This document shows, in pieces, positions 10,345 to 22,030 of a stretch of 64,000 nucleotides of DNA. Position numbers and translations under genes: made by a program. The stretch is from Ignelater luminosus. Taxonomy: Eukaryota; Arthropoda; Insecta; Coleoptera; Elateridae. The stretch lies in contig VTPC01000923.1 in the NCBI GenBank assembly GCA_011009095.1, positions 1 to 64,000 of the forward strand, written 5' to 3'. The notes beneath the pieces were generated by a model. The model saw nothing but the letters and a program-made list of their open reading frames with translations, was not told the DNA's origin and made no database searches. Numbering within the stretch: position 1 is the first letter of the stretch; the number at the start of each line of letters is the position of its first letter.

Positions 10345-11246
10345 TACAGTGTGTTCATTGTAAAACGATCCACCCTTAATATCTGGTTAATTTATTTACG
10401 GAGGAAGACATTAAAATGCATAATTACCTGAAGAATAGAGGGCGTTGTGCTCACTCTTGCACACATAACCTCGAAATCTTATTTGGCACCCTACCACTTA
10501 TGATACGTCGTTGGAAAGGGAATAACAAGAGCAATACTCCAAATAGGTGTAGTGGCAGTTATTCTTCACTCAGAACTATCAGTAAGACAATGAATTAGTC
10601 GCCTCGATTCAAAGTTACTATACAAAACGTCTCACTATAGTAACAAAGGTAAGTCAATTTTTTACGTAAATTATCGCATTTCGATTGTTTTACTATGTAC
10701 TTTAAATGAAAAACAAGTGCAACCTTATATGTTCTGACATTGCATAATATGAATTAAACTATGGTGAGTTTGTTTTCAAAAATTACTTATTTCGTGTTGT
10801 TTCCCCACTTCTGTTTTTACCTTCTATTGACAGTTCAATTTACAATAATCAATTAAAAGTTCCTACGTTCATGTGTTTTGCATCCGAAATAAGCACCAAA
10901 ACTATTGAAATTGGTTTCTTTACTTACTTAACGCAATTTAAATTCTTAACTAAAATGATACGTTTTGTGCTATAACTTTCGATAAAGTAGGCCGATTTGA
11001 ATTTTGTTTTTTAATAAGAGATTGCTGTTGTTATTCTCTTTTCAACAATGTATCGCAAGTGTTGGAGTGCCATTCAAGATTTTGAGGTTGTGTGTGCGAG
11101 AGCGAACACAACGACCTCTATGAATCAGGTAATTCTGCATTCTAATGTCCTCCTCCATAAATAGATTAACGTGTTTTTTTTATTTTGATTACTTTATTTT
11201 TTTAAGGGATATTAAGGGTGGATCGTTTTAAAATGAACACACTGTA
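10345..11246. mobile_element. Foldback DNA element, ~190 bp inverted arms, TA-flanked
   Basis: An 898 bp unit (10347-11244) sits between TA dinucleotides (10345-10346 and 11245-11246). The tips are CAGTGTGTTCATTGTAAAAC on the left and, in reverse complement on the right, CAGTGTGTTCATTTTAAAAC. Inverted similarity continues inward through GATCCACCCTTAATATC, a CGGAGGAAGACATTA-like block, AATTACCTGA, TAGAGGGCGTTGTG, TCTCGCACACA-like DNA and AACCTCGAAATCTT, to about 10505 and 11050. The arms are roughly 85% identical. The centre is AT-rich and noncoding. The form fits a non-autonomous element mobilised by a TA-targeting (Tc1/mariner superfamily) transposase. No autonomous partner was identified. 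Confidence 0.88.
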
Positions 11247-11346
11247 TGTAGAATACCTACCTCACTCCTTTTATCCTTATCTTACTTTTTTATTAATTTT
11301 TAATATTTGTAATAAAACACTCACTATCTCAAAATTCTAGATTATC

Positions 11347-11352
11347 TTTATT
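11347..11352 (-). promoter_or_regulatory. Candidate poly(A) signal of the LRR gene
   Basis: AATAAA on the minus strand, about 225 bases past the LRR stop codon. It is the first canonical hexamer I noticed there. No other evidence supports its use. Confidence 0.4.
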
Positions 11353-11520
11353 AACAAACTTTTTCAAGTTCTACTTTACAATCTTGACACAATCAGCTGA
11401 GAGTGGTCGGAAATGCAATTTCAAAATATCTTGTGATTCATTCACTTCTAATAGAGACCTATGAAACAAACCAGCACAATATATAAATATAACAAGGTAC
11501 ACTATTGCTAAATTTGGTTT

Positions 11521-11539
11521 TACTACTACTACTACTACT
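11521..11539. repeat. (ACT)n microsatellite
   Basis: About six ACT/TAC units in the presumed 3' untranslated region of the LRR gene. Confidence 0.9.
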
Positions 11540-11575
11540 CGTAACCGTATTGATTTTTCAAGATCAATCGTCCAC

Positions 11576-14374
11576 TTATGGCTCCTCTACTTCTGGATAG
11601 ATGAAATCGAAAAAGCAGTTATGCATGTAAACATTTTGACTATAACACATAGCTCTCTTTGAGACTTTTAATTTAGTAAGATTAGATATTCGTTCGAAAT
11701 CTATAACAGACACACCAGACATGCTGTTATCACCTAAATGCAATGTTTCTAAGCTCGGAGATCTAAAAAGGTTTTTATTTATTTTATTTATCCTATTTTC
11801 AGTTAAGACCAGTTCGCGTAAACCTTCAACATTTACAAAAGCATCAGGTGCAATACTTTCAATTTTATTGCCGACCAAAGACAACTTTTGTATCCTACAT
11901 CCTGAAAAAGTATTTTTTCCAATTACATTTATTTGGTTATCATGTAGTCTGAGTACCAGGAGATCTAGACTATAAAATGTTTCAGGCTCAATAAAGGCTA
12001 TTTTATTAGCCCCTAAGTTTAGCCGTTTTACTGTTGATCCCTCAAAAGTGCTTTTGTCGATTTTACTTATCTTGTTGTCACTTAAGTCCAGAATATTTAA
12101 ACTGCTTAAATTACTAAAAGCATAAGGTTCGATAATCGTAATTTGGTTTGAGTCCAGATAGAGGGATTTTAGTTCAGATCCTGAAATGAAGCTGTTTCTA
12201 AAGATTTTTGTTATTTTGTTTCCTTTTAAATCGAGTGTGCTTAATTTTTTCAAATCGGTTGATTCAATAACAGCAATTTCATTAAACAACAAGTATAATA
12301 GACGAACTGATTCGGGAAAAGCAGGAATTGTCTTCGTATTAGTAGACCTTAAATCGAGATACTCGAGATTGGAAAAGTTATCGAAAAGTCCTTGTTCCGT
12401 ATAAGTAAGTAGATTCACACTCAAGTCTAAGTGTTGGATAGTATTTGGCAACATGCGTTTATCAATTCTAGTTATCATATTTTCGGTCAACCGAAGCTTC
12501 TTAAGCTTATCGAGACCTTCAAAGGCGTCAGGCTCAATCGTTGTGATGTTGCTGTAACCCAAGCCTAAGTCTTCAATCGGTAATTTTGCGAACAAGCCCT
12601 TTCGGATTTTGTCTAATTTATTTCTATCTAAAGCAAGAAGCTCAAGATTGTTCGCGCCGTCAAAGGCTTTCAGTTCAATACTCGTAATTTGATTCGACTG
12701 TATCACTAATCTCTCAAGTGAAGGTATTGAGAATGTATTTGCATAAATCCTATTCATTTTGTTATCACTCAGCCAAATATCATGAAGGTAAGTTACATTA
12801 GTGAAAGCGTCACTTTCAACGGTGTCAATTTCATTATAACTCAGAATTAATTGAACAGCTTTGGTTCCTGAAAATGTGTTTTTATAAATTTTGGTAAGAC
12901 GGTTATAATTTATGTGAAGATCAAAAGGATTTTTCATATCAATGAACGCGTTAGGTTCAATGGTGTCAATCTGATTGAAGGCTAAACGTAATCTGCTGAT
13001 TGAAGAACCCGAAAAACTGTCTTTTTGTATTTTTGAAATTTTGTTAAAGTTTAAGTCGATTTCACGAAGATTTACTAAGGTAGCAAAAGCTTTGGGTTCA
13101 ATAACTTCGATGCTGTTTTTTGACAAATCTAAAGTCTCCACTGTGGATCCCCAAAACGTTAATGTGAAAATTGTGTTGATTTTGTTTTTACTTAAACGAA
13201 TTTCCTTAGCATTCTTCATACCCTCAAATGATTTGGGTTCAATTATGGTAATTTGATTTTCATTTAAATTTAGTTTTTGAGCTGTGCATCCTGCAAATGC
13301 AGACGTGTTGATTCTAGCTATATTGTTTCCTTCTAGATCTAATTCGTCCAAAAAATTTAGACTGTTGAAAGCATGAGGTTCGATGATTTCAATGTGATTC
13401 CAATCTAATAAAAGTCTTCTGAGTGCAAGCTCTAAAAGATATTATTATTATTATTACTGTTGTTGCACATAGATATTCTTTGTTATCTCTTATTAAATGA
13501 ATCTCGTGATGAATACTGCCATTGTGGGTAAAAATATAGAAAAATGCATCGTAAGGATGGTTTCTTTTCTTTACATCACTCAGTTTTTACTTTGCGTTAT
13601 ACTGTTTGATAAATGATTTGACCTGAACAAGGATGAGTGCACCACTCTATATCTTCACTTATAATAGTGTACGACATGTAAACAAATCCATTGTGAGATA
13701 TTAGAGAAATAAGAAATTTTTTGATATTGAGAAACTTTGGAAAATTTCATTTTATTATAGAAAAAAGATACAACGGCACTTTTTGTACTTAGATGATCTG
13801 CCGATGTCAAAAATGTCGTAATTGTTTTTCTTTCCAGTGGCGTAACATAAATTTCTACTCTGTCTACACTTACAAAGGCAATAACCATCACGATATTCAC
13901 ACAGATGCCAGAACCAATAGTATTTCCAATTAGACAGATATCAAAAACGATGCACTTGAGGACCTCAATTTTGTAAAAAACTAGAAATACTTTTAGTCAT
14001 TTCAGAGACATCTTTTGAGGGCCATTAAAAAAATTCTTATACATACCATTTGATCCATTAAGATTTGTTGTTCCATTCTCAGACGATAATGTATTAATAT
14101 CACATCTAAAAAGTTTTATTTCTTCGAGGTTAGGTAGCGATCTGAATTGATTTACAATAAAATTTGATAATTTCGAATCTTTAAGTTCTAGAATTTGAAT
14201 TAATTCTTGAACTGGACCATACGAACGTAAAGTATCGTCTATCGTCTCACGTATCTGCTCACGCGATGTCATATTGCTGCACTTAATTTCTGTAAAGCTA
14301 TTTGGCTCGTAATGGCACATCTGCGTTGTACATTCTCTCATACATAGTACTAAGATAATCATAAAAACTAACAT
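11576..14374 (-). CDS. Secreted leucine-rich-repeat protein, two coding exons
   Basis: Exon 1 is 14374-14047 and exon 2 is 13431-11576, joined across a 615 bp intron (donor G|GTATGT, acceptor TTTTAG|AG) in phase 1. The product is 727 residues. ATG at 14374 opens a hydrophobic signal peptide (MLVFMIILVLCMRECTTQ) and a small cysteine-bearing cap with Cys at 11, 15, 20 and 32. From about residue 60, and continuously from 111 to about 700, run some 25 LRRs with the LxxLxLxxNxI core. They alternate strictly: a 25-residue repeat carrying IEPxAF, then a 22-residue repeat carrying IxKxTFxGS. A short Cys-containing tail follows (CYSQNVYMHNCFFDF), ending in an acidic tip. No transmembrane or kinase/TIR segment is visible, so a secreted binding protein is inferred. 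The partner is unknown. A truncated relative lies at 3935-4345. Confidence 0.92.
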
Positions 14375-14385
14375 TCTTATAAAAC

Positions 14386-14435
14386 CTGAAAAGCAAAGAT
14401 TAATTGTTAAATAAAAGAAATAAGTTATTTCTTAC
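14386..14435 (-). other. Candidate 50 bp intron in the LRR gene's 5' UTR
   Basis: Just upstream of the LRR start codon the minus strand has a donor (AAAAG|GTAAGAAAT) and, 50 bp on, an acceptor (TTTGCTTTTCAG|GTTTT) 11 bases before the ATG. A tiny intron of this length is common in many insects. It implies an untranslated leader exon ending at 14436. The TSS was not identified. Confidence 0.55.
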
Positions 14436-14436
14436 C

Positions 14437-15483
14437 TTTTTCTTTGAATGAAAAAAACGAAGGCAGCATGTTGGGTAATTGTGAATCGTTACTTTATGGG
14501 TCGTTTCATGTAGCAACACCGGCAAGAACTGTGGATGATTATAGTGACTTCCGAATTATAATGTTCTGATGTTTGATGAAACGGGTTTTTAGCGAATTAT
14601 ACTTCGTAATCCAGGATCGTGTAAACAAGGTGTCAGCATACGAGGAATTCACGTGTAGTAATTATGGATAGGAAAACCAGACGGTGGCAAATATTTAACA
14701 GATGAGAAATTCAAATTGAACGTACTTTCCAACGTTGTAATTACAAGTGGGAAACCTATTTGAATGGAGTACAATTACATTAAAAACACTTTTTGAATTT
14801 TATTAATATAATCGTATAAGAAGTTTAGAATCACCCTGTACAACAATGTAAATTGTTTTTTATTATTTTTTTAGAAATAAAAAATTATTTAGATTCTTGA
14901 AAGTTATTTATTAATGTAATGGTATAATTTGTACACGCAACCGACATCATAGCTGAAATTAGAATCTTCCATTACAATATCATTAAGATAGAAAATTTTA
15001 TAAAAACATTGCTACCACGTAATATTCTACATTATTCATAAGCCTAAAACCTAAAGAATACTTTACAGAGCACATTCGTGTACAAATTACAATCGATTTT
15101 CTATAAAAGACGTACCTTACATCTGTCCTTTATTTACAAATAACTATCAGATGGATAAATATTTATCATTAGACGCGGTGACAAGAAAGCCGAAAGATAA
15201 ATTAATTTCATATCCCTATAATTCTAAATAAGGTCAGTAATAATCGTAAGAGCTTCATGAATATTTTACACGTTTATGTCTATGTCAATACAAATAAATA
15301 ATTACAATACATAATCCTAAAACCATAATAACAGTGAATTAATGGATTTTTGTTTCTGTTGGTATTCCATTTTAAATATAATTAGAATTTTAAAGAAAAA
15401 ATAACCACAATTCGTAGTTTCTTGGAAAAAAAAATTGATTGATGTAAACGTTTCTAAGATTTCTTGGTTCCTAAAATACCTTT
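14437..15483. other. LRR gene upstream region; otherwise no gene
   Basis: Positions 14492-14612 are conserved with the pseudogene flank at about 4250-4345 and may include the promoter and leader exon. At 14805-14832 a CACCCTGTAC-type motif resembles a Tc1/mariner end. From there to 15483 only AT-rich DNA with no recognisable content was seen. Confidence 0.5.
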
Positions 15484-15552
15484 AAGCAAGATCCTACCCG
15501 TAGTGTATGCAACCAACCATACACCCCTATATACTAGTAGCTTAGCAGCAGG
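15484..15552 (+). repeat. Short dispersed repeat, copy 2
   Basis: Shares TATGCAACCAACCATAC and the following TATACTAGTAGC with 3318-3372. It lies inside a 70-codon open frame of no recognisable character, which I do not call as a gene. Confidence 0.6.
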
Positions 15553-15989
15553 AGAACTTGAATTAACTGCTCAAAACTTTATTTTAAGACAAAAAGAACT
15601 AAAAAACAAAAGCTTAACTTGCAATCGGTGTTTAATAAAGCAACAAAAGCAGATTAAACAAAAGAAACCTTACTAGACATATGTATCAGTACTAGAAACA
15701 ACTGCAAGTGATTGTCGATTCTGGCTTCATTTTGCTAAAGATTGCTAGTACAGACAACATGAATTTTATATAGCTCCTGTTGGTTTTTTCGCGTTCACTT
15801 ATGTCTCCATGCATTTCGTTGTTTAGTCTCGTTTTTCAAAAAGGCCTCTTCTATCTGTCTTCAGTTTGTCAAATGATAATCGAATTTGAAAAACGTCCCT
15901 GTTCCAGTATTTTCTATGTAATATGTAGAGTGCTAAAGGAAATAAAAAGCTATACTACAAAGCTCTCAAGGGTTTCCGGAAGAAAGCAA

Positions 15990-16640
15990 AATGTAACTTA
16001 CAACAGATCAAAGATAAAGAGAGGGAAATATTGACACATGAAGGAAAAATAATAAAGAGATGGAAGGAATACTTTGAAGAACTTCTAAGTGCGGGTACCA
16101 ATCCAACAATACAAAAAAAAAGGAGATGAACCAAGGTTAGAAAATAAAATAGAAGATAAAATAGACAGGACAGAGCTAAGAGAAGCATTAAGAAAACTGA
16201 AACCTCAAAAGCACCAAAAGTAGATGAAGTGAGTCCGGAAATGATAAAGTAGCTGAATGAAAAAGGCAAAGAGAAGTTGCTAAGTATATTAAACGCATGC
16301 TGGAGGAGAAGGGTGGTGCCAAGTGAATAAAACACAGGAATCATAGTGTCCATACATAAGAAGGGAAATACAGAGACTGCTCTAACTATTTGCGTGAGAT
16401 TTAAACTATATGAAAGGATCATAGAGAAACAGCTAAGAGCACAAATAGAACATAAATTGGCTGATGTGCAGAGGATTCAGACCAAATCACGGTGTACAAG
16501 ATCATAGCAAGTTATCGAAAAGAAGTTAGTCGAAATGTATGCAAAAAGGCGAAAAGAGTCTGGAAGGCTCGACCAATGAAAGGGAACAGGAGAGGAAGAC
16601 CCCAAAGGACGTAGAACAGTATGTTCAATGAAGTACTGAA
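15990..16640 (+). pseudogene. Non-LTR retrotransposon reverse transcriptase remnant
   Basis: Motifs of a LINE reverse transcriptase read in order on the plus strand. EGKIIKRWKEYFEELLS and TELREALRKLK precede a KAPGVDE-like block with SPEMIK. ILNACWRRRVVPSEW then GIIVSIHKKGN is the usual palm-approach motif (W..giivPIhKKG). LYERIIEKQLRAQIEHKLAD is the block before the QxGFRPG motif, here worn. The catalytic FADD region is missing, because the next readable piece (KARPMKGNRRGRPQ) is the C-terminal basic segment such ORFs usually end with. An internal deletion and many frameshifts and stops show that it is dead. The clade is not determined. Confidence 0.75.
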
Positions 16641-18560
16641 GGAGAAAGGGGAGAACTGGAACTCAGCTAAGAAAATGGCATGAAAATAGAAAAGAATGGA
16701 AAAAGTCTGGATTCTGTAGTATGTATGTAGAGTGCCGGTGATGGCACGTTCCAATGGAAGTTGCAAATATATTAAAGAGAAACGCAACTAGAATTATTAA
16801 ATTCCACTTCGTGGGTAATTTTGATTGTGTTGGTTTGGTTTTTCCATGGGTGGTAAGTTCTTGTTTTGTGGTTGGTTTCTGGATCTGTTAGGAAACCTAT
16901 ACATTTGTGGAATAGTCTCTTCAAGGTTGTTCTTTTCCTTTGTCAGATTGTTCTTTTTGGTTAGTTGTATTTCGGATATTCTGGCCAAAGACCCTTTTTC
17001 TGGGCCTTTATTATTAATGGTTTAGTATTTTGTACAAATGTATTTTACTATTAGCTGGATGCTTCCATAGAGTATGGTAACATGGATGTCTTGTATTATT
17101 TGATTGCGGGTAAAAATCTTGGATGTTTTTTACTCTACAGCAAGTGTAATAATCGATGTAGTCTTCAAAAAGTGCTAGTCTTTGCTGGTGGTAAAAGTGC
17201 TGCTTGATTTCCAAGGTGAGTATTTCAATTTCTCTACAGCAATTAACGAATCTTTAACAGTAGGGGCAAACTGGAGTCATTCGGGTTGTGACGATACTCG
17301 GATATGCTAGCTCTTCGGTAGTTTGGGCAATGGTGGTTTGCATTGGCCATTGAAAATTGCATCTGCAGAATTGTTGTTTGTTTTGACATTTAGCCATTGA
17401 TCCGGGTTTGTAAGTGCCTGAATGCGTGCAATCCTGTTGGCCATTTAAAGATCTTTCATGATTGATGTCCGCTTTTCATTCATCAGTTCAAGTATAGGCG
17501 GGCATAGTATGCTCTTAAGGTTATTTTCAGTACTTTGGTCAGAAGCTCTGTTGCGTAAAGTTTCAGTCTTGGAGGTGTTTCTGTTTTTAAAAGTTGGATT
17601 ATTGCTCGCACAGTCTGGTAGGTACTCAATCGTGCAATTTTAAATTTAGAATTTTGATAATTCGGAAAAGTTAAATCTTTTGGAAACTGTACCGTCATGG
17701 TTGGTATATATTTTGAAGGCGATGGTATCTTCTTGCGGTGTCCAGTGGAGACCTAATGACTTTTTTATCTTTGAAGATTTTTAAGGTTGTTTGGTCTTGT
17801 AGTTCTTTTGAATGGTTTTAGACTACTGATATATTGTTGCTTGATCATTTTCACAGTGAGAATTCTTCTTTACAAAGCATTATTGTGATTTAGGTTTGAA
17901 GCTGATGACTCTTTATACAGTGTTAGATCATCGACCTAAAAGTCTCTTTCTGTAATCTTTGATTCCTACAGGAATGTTTCTGCTTCATCGGTAGCTATTT
18001 GTTGAGCGCTATGATGGTTCAGTACGGTGCTGAGATCGTGTAAATTACAGTTGCTAGACCATATCCTTAAATTGGCGTTGTTGGATCGAATCTTCATAAT
18101 ATTCTATGAAGCTTTTGATCTGTCTTGTATTTGGGGATACTTTTCTGTGTCAGCTAAGAATGCTCTCTGTAAGTTCATGTTTTAGCATGGTACAATATGC
18201 ATCTGATTTTTGAGACTGTCGCAATGGATGTCTCAGAAGACGCATTGGACATGGTATGGTGGTTGTGCTGTCTGCTTTAATTACTGCTTGGTGAGAAATG
18301 TAATAGTCCCCTGAATTTCGTCCTCTGCCGGGATGAGTTTCATGTGTCCAAGTTGTATTTTTTCGTGAAGTGGAGGTATTGTTAACCTAATATTTTCTCT
18401 TTTGAGAATATTCTTGCTTGTTATGCCAATTTGGTGATGGTTTTGGGTTTTCACGTTTCCAGGGTTATTGGCGGTTCTTGCATAGTAGACATATTGTGTA
18501 TGTTCCATCTTGGTTTTGTTAACTTACGCGGTATAGAGACTTCTTTCAGTTTCCAGAACT
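16641..18560 (-). other. Strand-skewed region, possible worn retroelement
   Basis: The plus strand is strikingly G+T-rich (long runs such as GTGTTGGTTTGGTTTTTCC), so the minus strand is C+A-rich, unlike the neighbouring DNA. The minus strand carries a ladder of 60-75 codon open pieces (at 18508-18281, 17698-17483, 17214-17014 and 16988-16797) separated by stops and frame changes. None has a motif I recognise. A/C-rich sense strands are typical of some LTR retroelements, so an old minus-strand element is a reasonable guess, not a call. Confidence 0.35.
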
Positions 18561-20532
18561 TTGTTGATTAGACTCCTGACAGAATCCAGCCAAATTCTAT
18601 ATTTTTAGAGATTATTCCAGTTTTGGTCTTGTATAAGCCGTTCATAGTGATTGTGCTAATGTCCTTTGCCTCATATTATATATGTCTATTTGTCTAGGTT
18701 TTGTAAGGGATGCGATTGTTCTACATATTTATTTTCTGGACAATGCTTGAGTTAGTTTCAATAAGATCAGAAATGTTGTGTTCAGCACTATGTTACTAAT
18801 GAATCTTGGTACTAGCTATGCTTGCTTCTTGGTAGGTAGTTGGTTGAGTTGATTGCTCATTGATAAGAGATGTTTGAAAGCCTGAGTCTGTTTCATATGT
18901 GCTTGAATTGATGCTATAGCTAGTAGTATACTTCCTTCTGTCTTGAGATGTTGTTGTTTGCTTGTTGATATAAACTTTCTCTTGACCAACTTGCTTGATT
19001 AGGTTTTAGTTTATATCAGTAAGTGCAAACATCAAAACAATAATGTGTTTTAAAATATTTAACATTTTGGATTTTTCAGATTGTCCTGGTGCTTATAAAA
19101 GGAAACGGTAACTTTCTTTTTAATTTATTAATAGTTATTTCTACTTTTCAACTATTACACCTAAAAAATTATATTCTAAGATGTTGAAATTTGGAGGTTA
19201 GTTGGCTGTCATTTATATTTTTTAGTGGCATATTATTATTTTAATGACATTTTTAGTTTACAACGCAGCAATGAGGTTATACAAGTCATCACCTGCCATT
19301 TTCCATGTGAAAAATTTGGCTCATTTTATTTTTTAAAATGTGGGTTACCTCGATTTTTAGGTTAAGTGAAACGTCAACGTTAAAATTGAATTATGGGATA
19401 AATATTCTAAATTAAAATAGTTTTTATAATTACACAATTTTATAAGAGGGTAAGTTTCTCTACTTCTTTCTTTTAGATGATTTCTTATTACTTATTTATT
19501 TAAGTAAGTGTTTTTCTACGAAAATTAATATAGAAAAGAAAGTGGCAAAGCTAGAACTAGTTTAGACAGATTTAGCGGTTTACCAGTAGGAACTTCATAA
19601 ATGAGAATATTAAAGAGTTATAGGTACTGAATATTTTATGTAGAAAAACTTTTTGATATAATTAGGAAGAGATTACAGCAAGAAGATTTTGGAGGAAAAG
19701 AAGAAAAACTCAGTCAAAATTATTTTGCAAAACAAAATCAGAAATATCGTAATGTTTAAAAGTAGAAAATATAGGAGTATCCAAGATAGGTTAATAGAAT
19801 ACAAGAAGATAAAAAGAAAAACACAGAGGTATGAATGCAGGAGTTCCAATTTTTTATTTTGTTTTGTTTTGTTTTAGGACTTAATAATGTTATAACGAGC
19901 ACCAAGTTACATGTTAGGAAAAACCTCAAATAGTAGTGGCGCCAAAGCATCTAAAAAACGTTTTTTGTGTCACGCTCTTGTTAGACACATTGTGCCAGTA
20001 TTGCAAGCTATAAATATTGTCGTAAAATAAAACTTATAACTTATTGTTGTCTACATCTTGTCTAAAGTTTCTTAACTGTGTCTTTGTTAAGTGCTAGATC
20101 AGAACTGGAGATTTGATGTCCAGGTGGCCTTATTGCTCTTGTGTTTAAGTCATCCTAAACTAGATTTTTATAATGACTACAGAACTCGTGTTACCGAGTT
20201 TCCTACGTCTGAGGTCGTAGGCATACGGCTACAACCTCCCCTCCTCATCGCGGCCCTACGGACGTCCATTTCTTGAAGGGCTTCGATGATACCTCCATGT
20301 TCTAATTAAATGTTTTTGTTTATAAACAAAACAATTTGCAAAAACTTCCTTAATTAATTGATCTCAACAGTTTTATTTTATGATTATTCTTTTTCTATTG
20401 TTATTATATTTTTCTTTTATTTGTAAGATTTCTTCTGGGTTTTTCTTATTAAAGATAAAACAAACAAATAGAATTTGCTTAACTGGGTGCATCCAAAGCT
20501 TTCTTTTATTGACCTGGGAATAGTGGTGCTCT
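18561..20532. other. No gene seen
   Basis: AT-rich, with a short basic open frame at 19689-19877 that I do not recognise. Around 19940 a TGGCGCC heptamer, and around 20010-20030 TATAAATA and AATAAA-like words, give a faint LTR look, but no second LTR was found. A short GC-richer patch lies at 20190-20270. Confidence 0.4.
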
Positions 20533-20544
20533 GGGGGGGGGGGG
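20533..20544. repeat. Poly-G run of 12
   Basis: Twelve consecutive G residues, the second such run in the window. The count may be affected by sequencing error. Confidence 0.9.
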
Positions 20545-20839
20545 CTGCATATTAGCCCAATCTTGAAGGCTAAGACGCAAAGTCTTCTTCTTTTTTGGCA
20601 TCTGCGTTGCTTCCTTCTCTCTCTTTCTCTTTTTTTCTTTCACCTTTTACAACGTAAGCACACAGTTGGAAAAAGAAAACATCGAAATTGCAAAATAAAG
20701 TTTAGAAATAATAAAGCTCATTAAGTAAAAATAACAAAGTTCATAAAAGTATCTTTGGTAGTTTGTTAAAGTTGCTTGTTCACGCATCTTTTTGATTTTT
20801 CTTAACTTTCACAACAAGTCACGGGTGGTTTCTTCTTCT

Positions 20840-22030
20840 TCTGTAAGTCCATTGATGTACTGCTTGAGACTGCGTCTGTATCGCCTACGCGCCGTAGAAT
20901 TTGTAGAGTCCATTCCATTTCCCTGCGAATGAGTACCTGTGATGAGTTCACTTAGACACCTGGAGAAGTACTCGGTCCCTAGGCGCTCCCGTTGGCCGTT
21001 GTCGCTGCTTCATGTAATGAGCTTGATGTTAGTGGACGGCTGCTTGATGCTGGTCTTCTGATGTCAGTTCCTGTGGTGGCTCTGCGTCTGATACTCCATA
21101 ACAAAAAACTCGATAAGGCATCAGTGGCTCCGAAGACGGTCTTAAGACGCTGAAAGTCCTATTGGTTTTAAAACTTCTCGGTCAGTTTTAGGCGGAGAAG
21201 GTTTTTTTAACTTTTGGTTTTTTTTCGGTTAAGTTTTCACGGAGTGAGTAGACGGCAGTGAAACATAGCGTGGGTTTTTTTTTCATTTCTCTTTAAAGGA
21301 TTGAGAAACATCGGTGATACCGGCGTTAGGGTACCCAAAACTTAGAAAAGCTTTTGTACACACAGTGGCGGTGGTCGTCCAGAGCGAGAAGGTTTTGGCC
21401 TATCTGGTAAAAAGCTTGGTGACGGCAAAGATGTAGTTTGTATTGTTAGATACGACCAAAAAAAGGGAATGACTTTGGAGGAGGTTAGATTGTCGCTTGG
21501 ACCATGGACCATGAAATTATTATGCCTTTTTGGATTTCTTGATAAGCCGGGCTTCCTTGAGCAGTGTTTGACATTGACAATAGACGGTTTTCCTATGTTT
21601 GGTTACTGAAGCTGCCGTCTTCATGTGAAAATTGGTACAAAACTTGTAGGAATGACAAGGGTTCTATTCCAAAGGTGATCTAAGAGTTCAAAAAGTTGTA
21701 ACCCTGAATTGAGATTTCTCTGAGATTGGCTTGCAATGTGCCAACGTGGAATTGAACGACTTGTATTCCGAAGATTGACGAAGCTTGATCTTTGGCGGCA
21801 GTTTGGAATTGCAGTTGTGTTTGCAGCATTTTAATAATGCATTGGAGATTGCATTTGTGTGCCTCTGGTGTTTACCAAAAGTTTGACTGAATAACCTTGG
21901 ATATATTTCGTAAGTTGAGGCAGGCTGGTTGGCTCGCTAGTGTGAGTTGTGGTTGTGGACAGCACTGGAAACTTCTTGAGACTCAAAGAATTCAGAACCA
22001 GAACTTCGCCCAGCAATTGACGTTGTTTTA
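20840..22030 (-). other. Second strand-skewed region, unidentified
   Basis: As at 16.7-18.5 kb, the plus strand is G+T-rich. On the minus strand, fragments such as GVEYQTQSHH, RRRYRRSLKQYINGLTEEEE (near 20840-20900) and a Thr/Ser-rich piece at 22016-21831 are open but disconnected. The RRRYRRSLKQY piece has a basic, gene-like look, but I cannot assign it. It may belong to the same decayed minus-strand element as 16.7-18.5 kb. Confidence 0.3.

Noticed and set aside
12975-13256. Plus-strand open frames inside the LRR gene
   Set aside because: Antisense shadows of the LRR coding exon. The same applies to 11721-11975 and 12186-12404.
15955-16422. 155-codon minus-strand open frame
   Set aside because: It is the antisense shadow of the LINE reverse transcriptase remnant on the plus strand. 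The Phe/Leu-rich content reflects A-rich sense DNA.
19935-19950. TGGCGCC as a retroviral-type primer binding site
   Set aside because: Only seven to eight bases match a tRNA 3' end and no LTR boundary sits in front of it.
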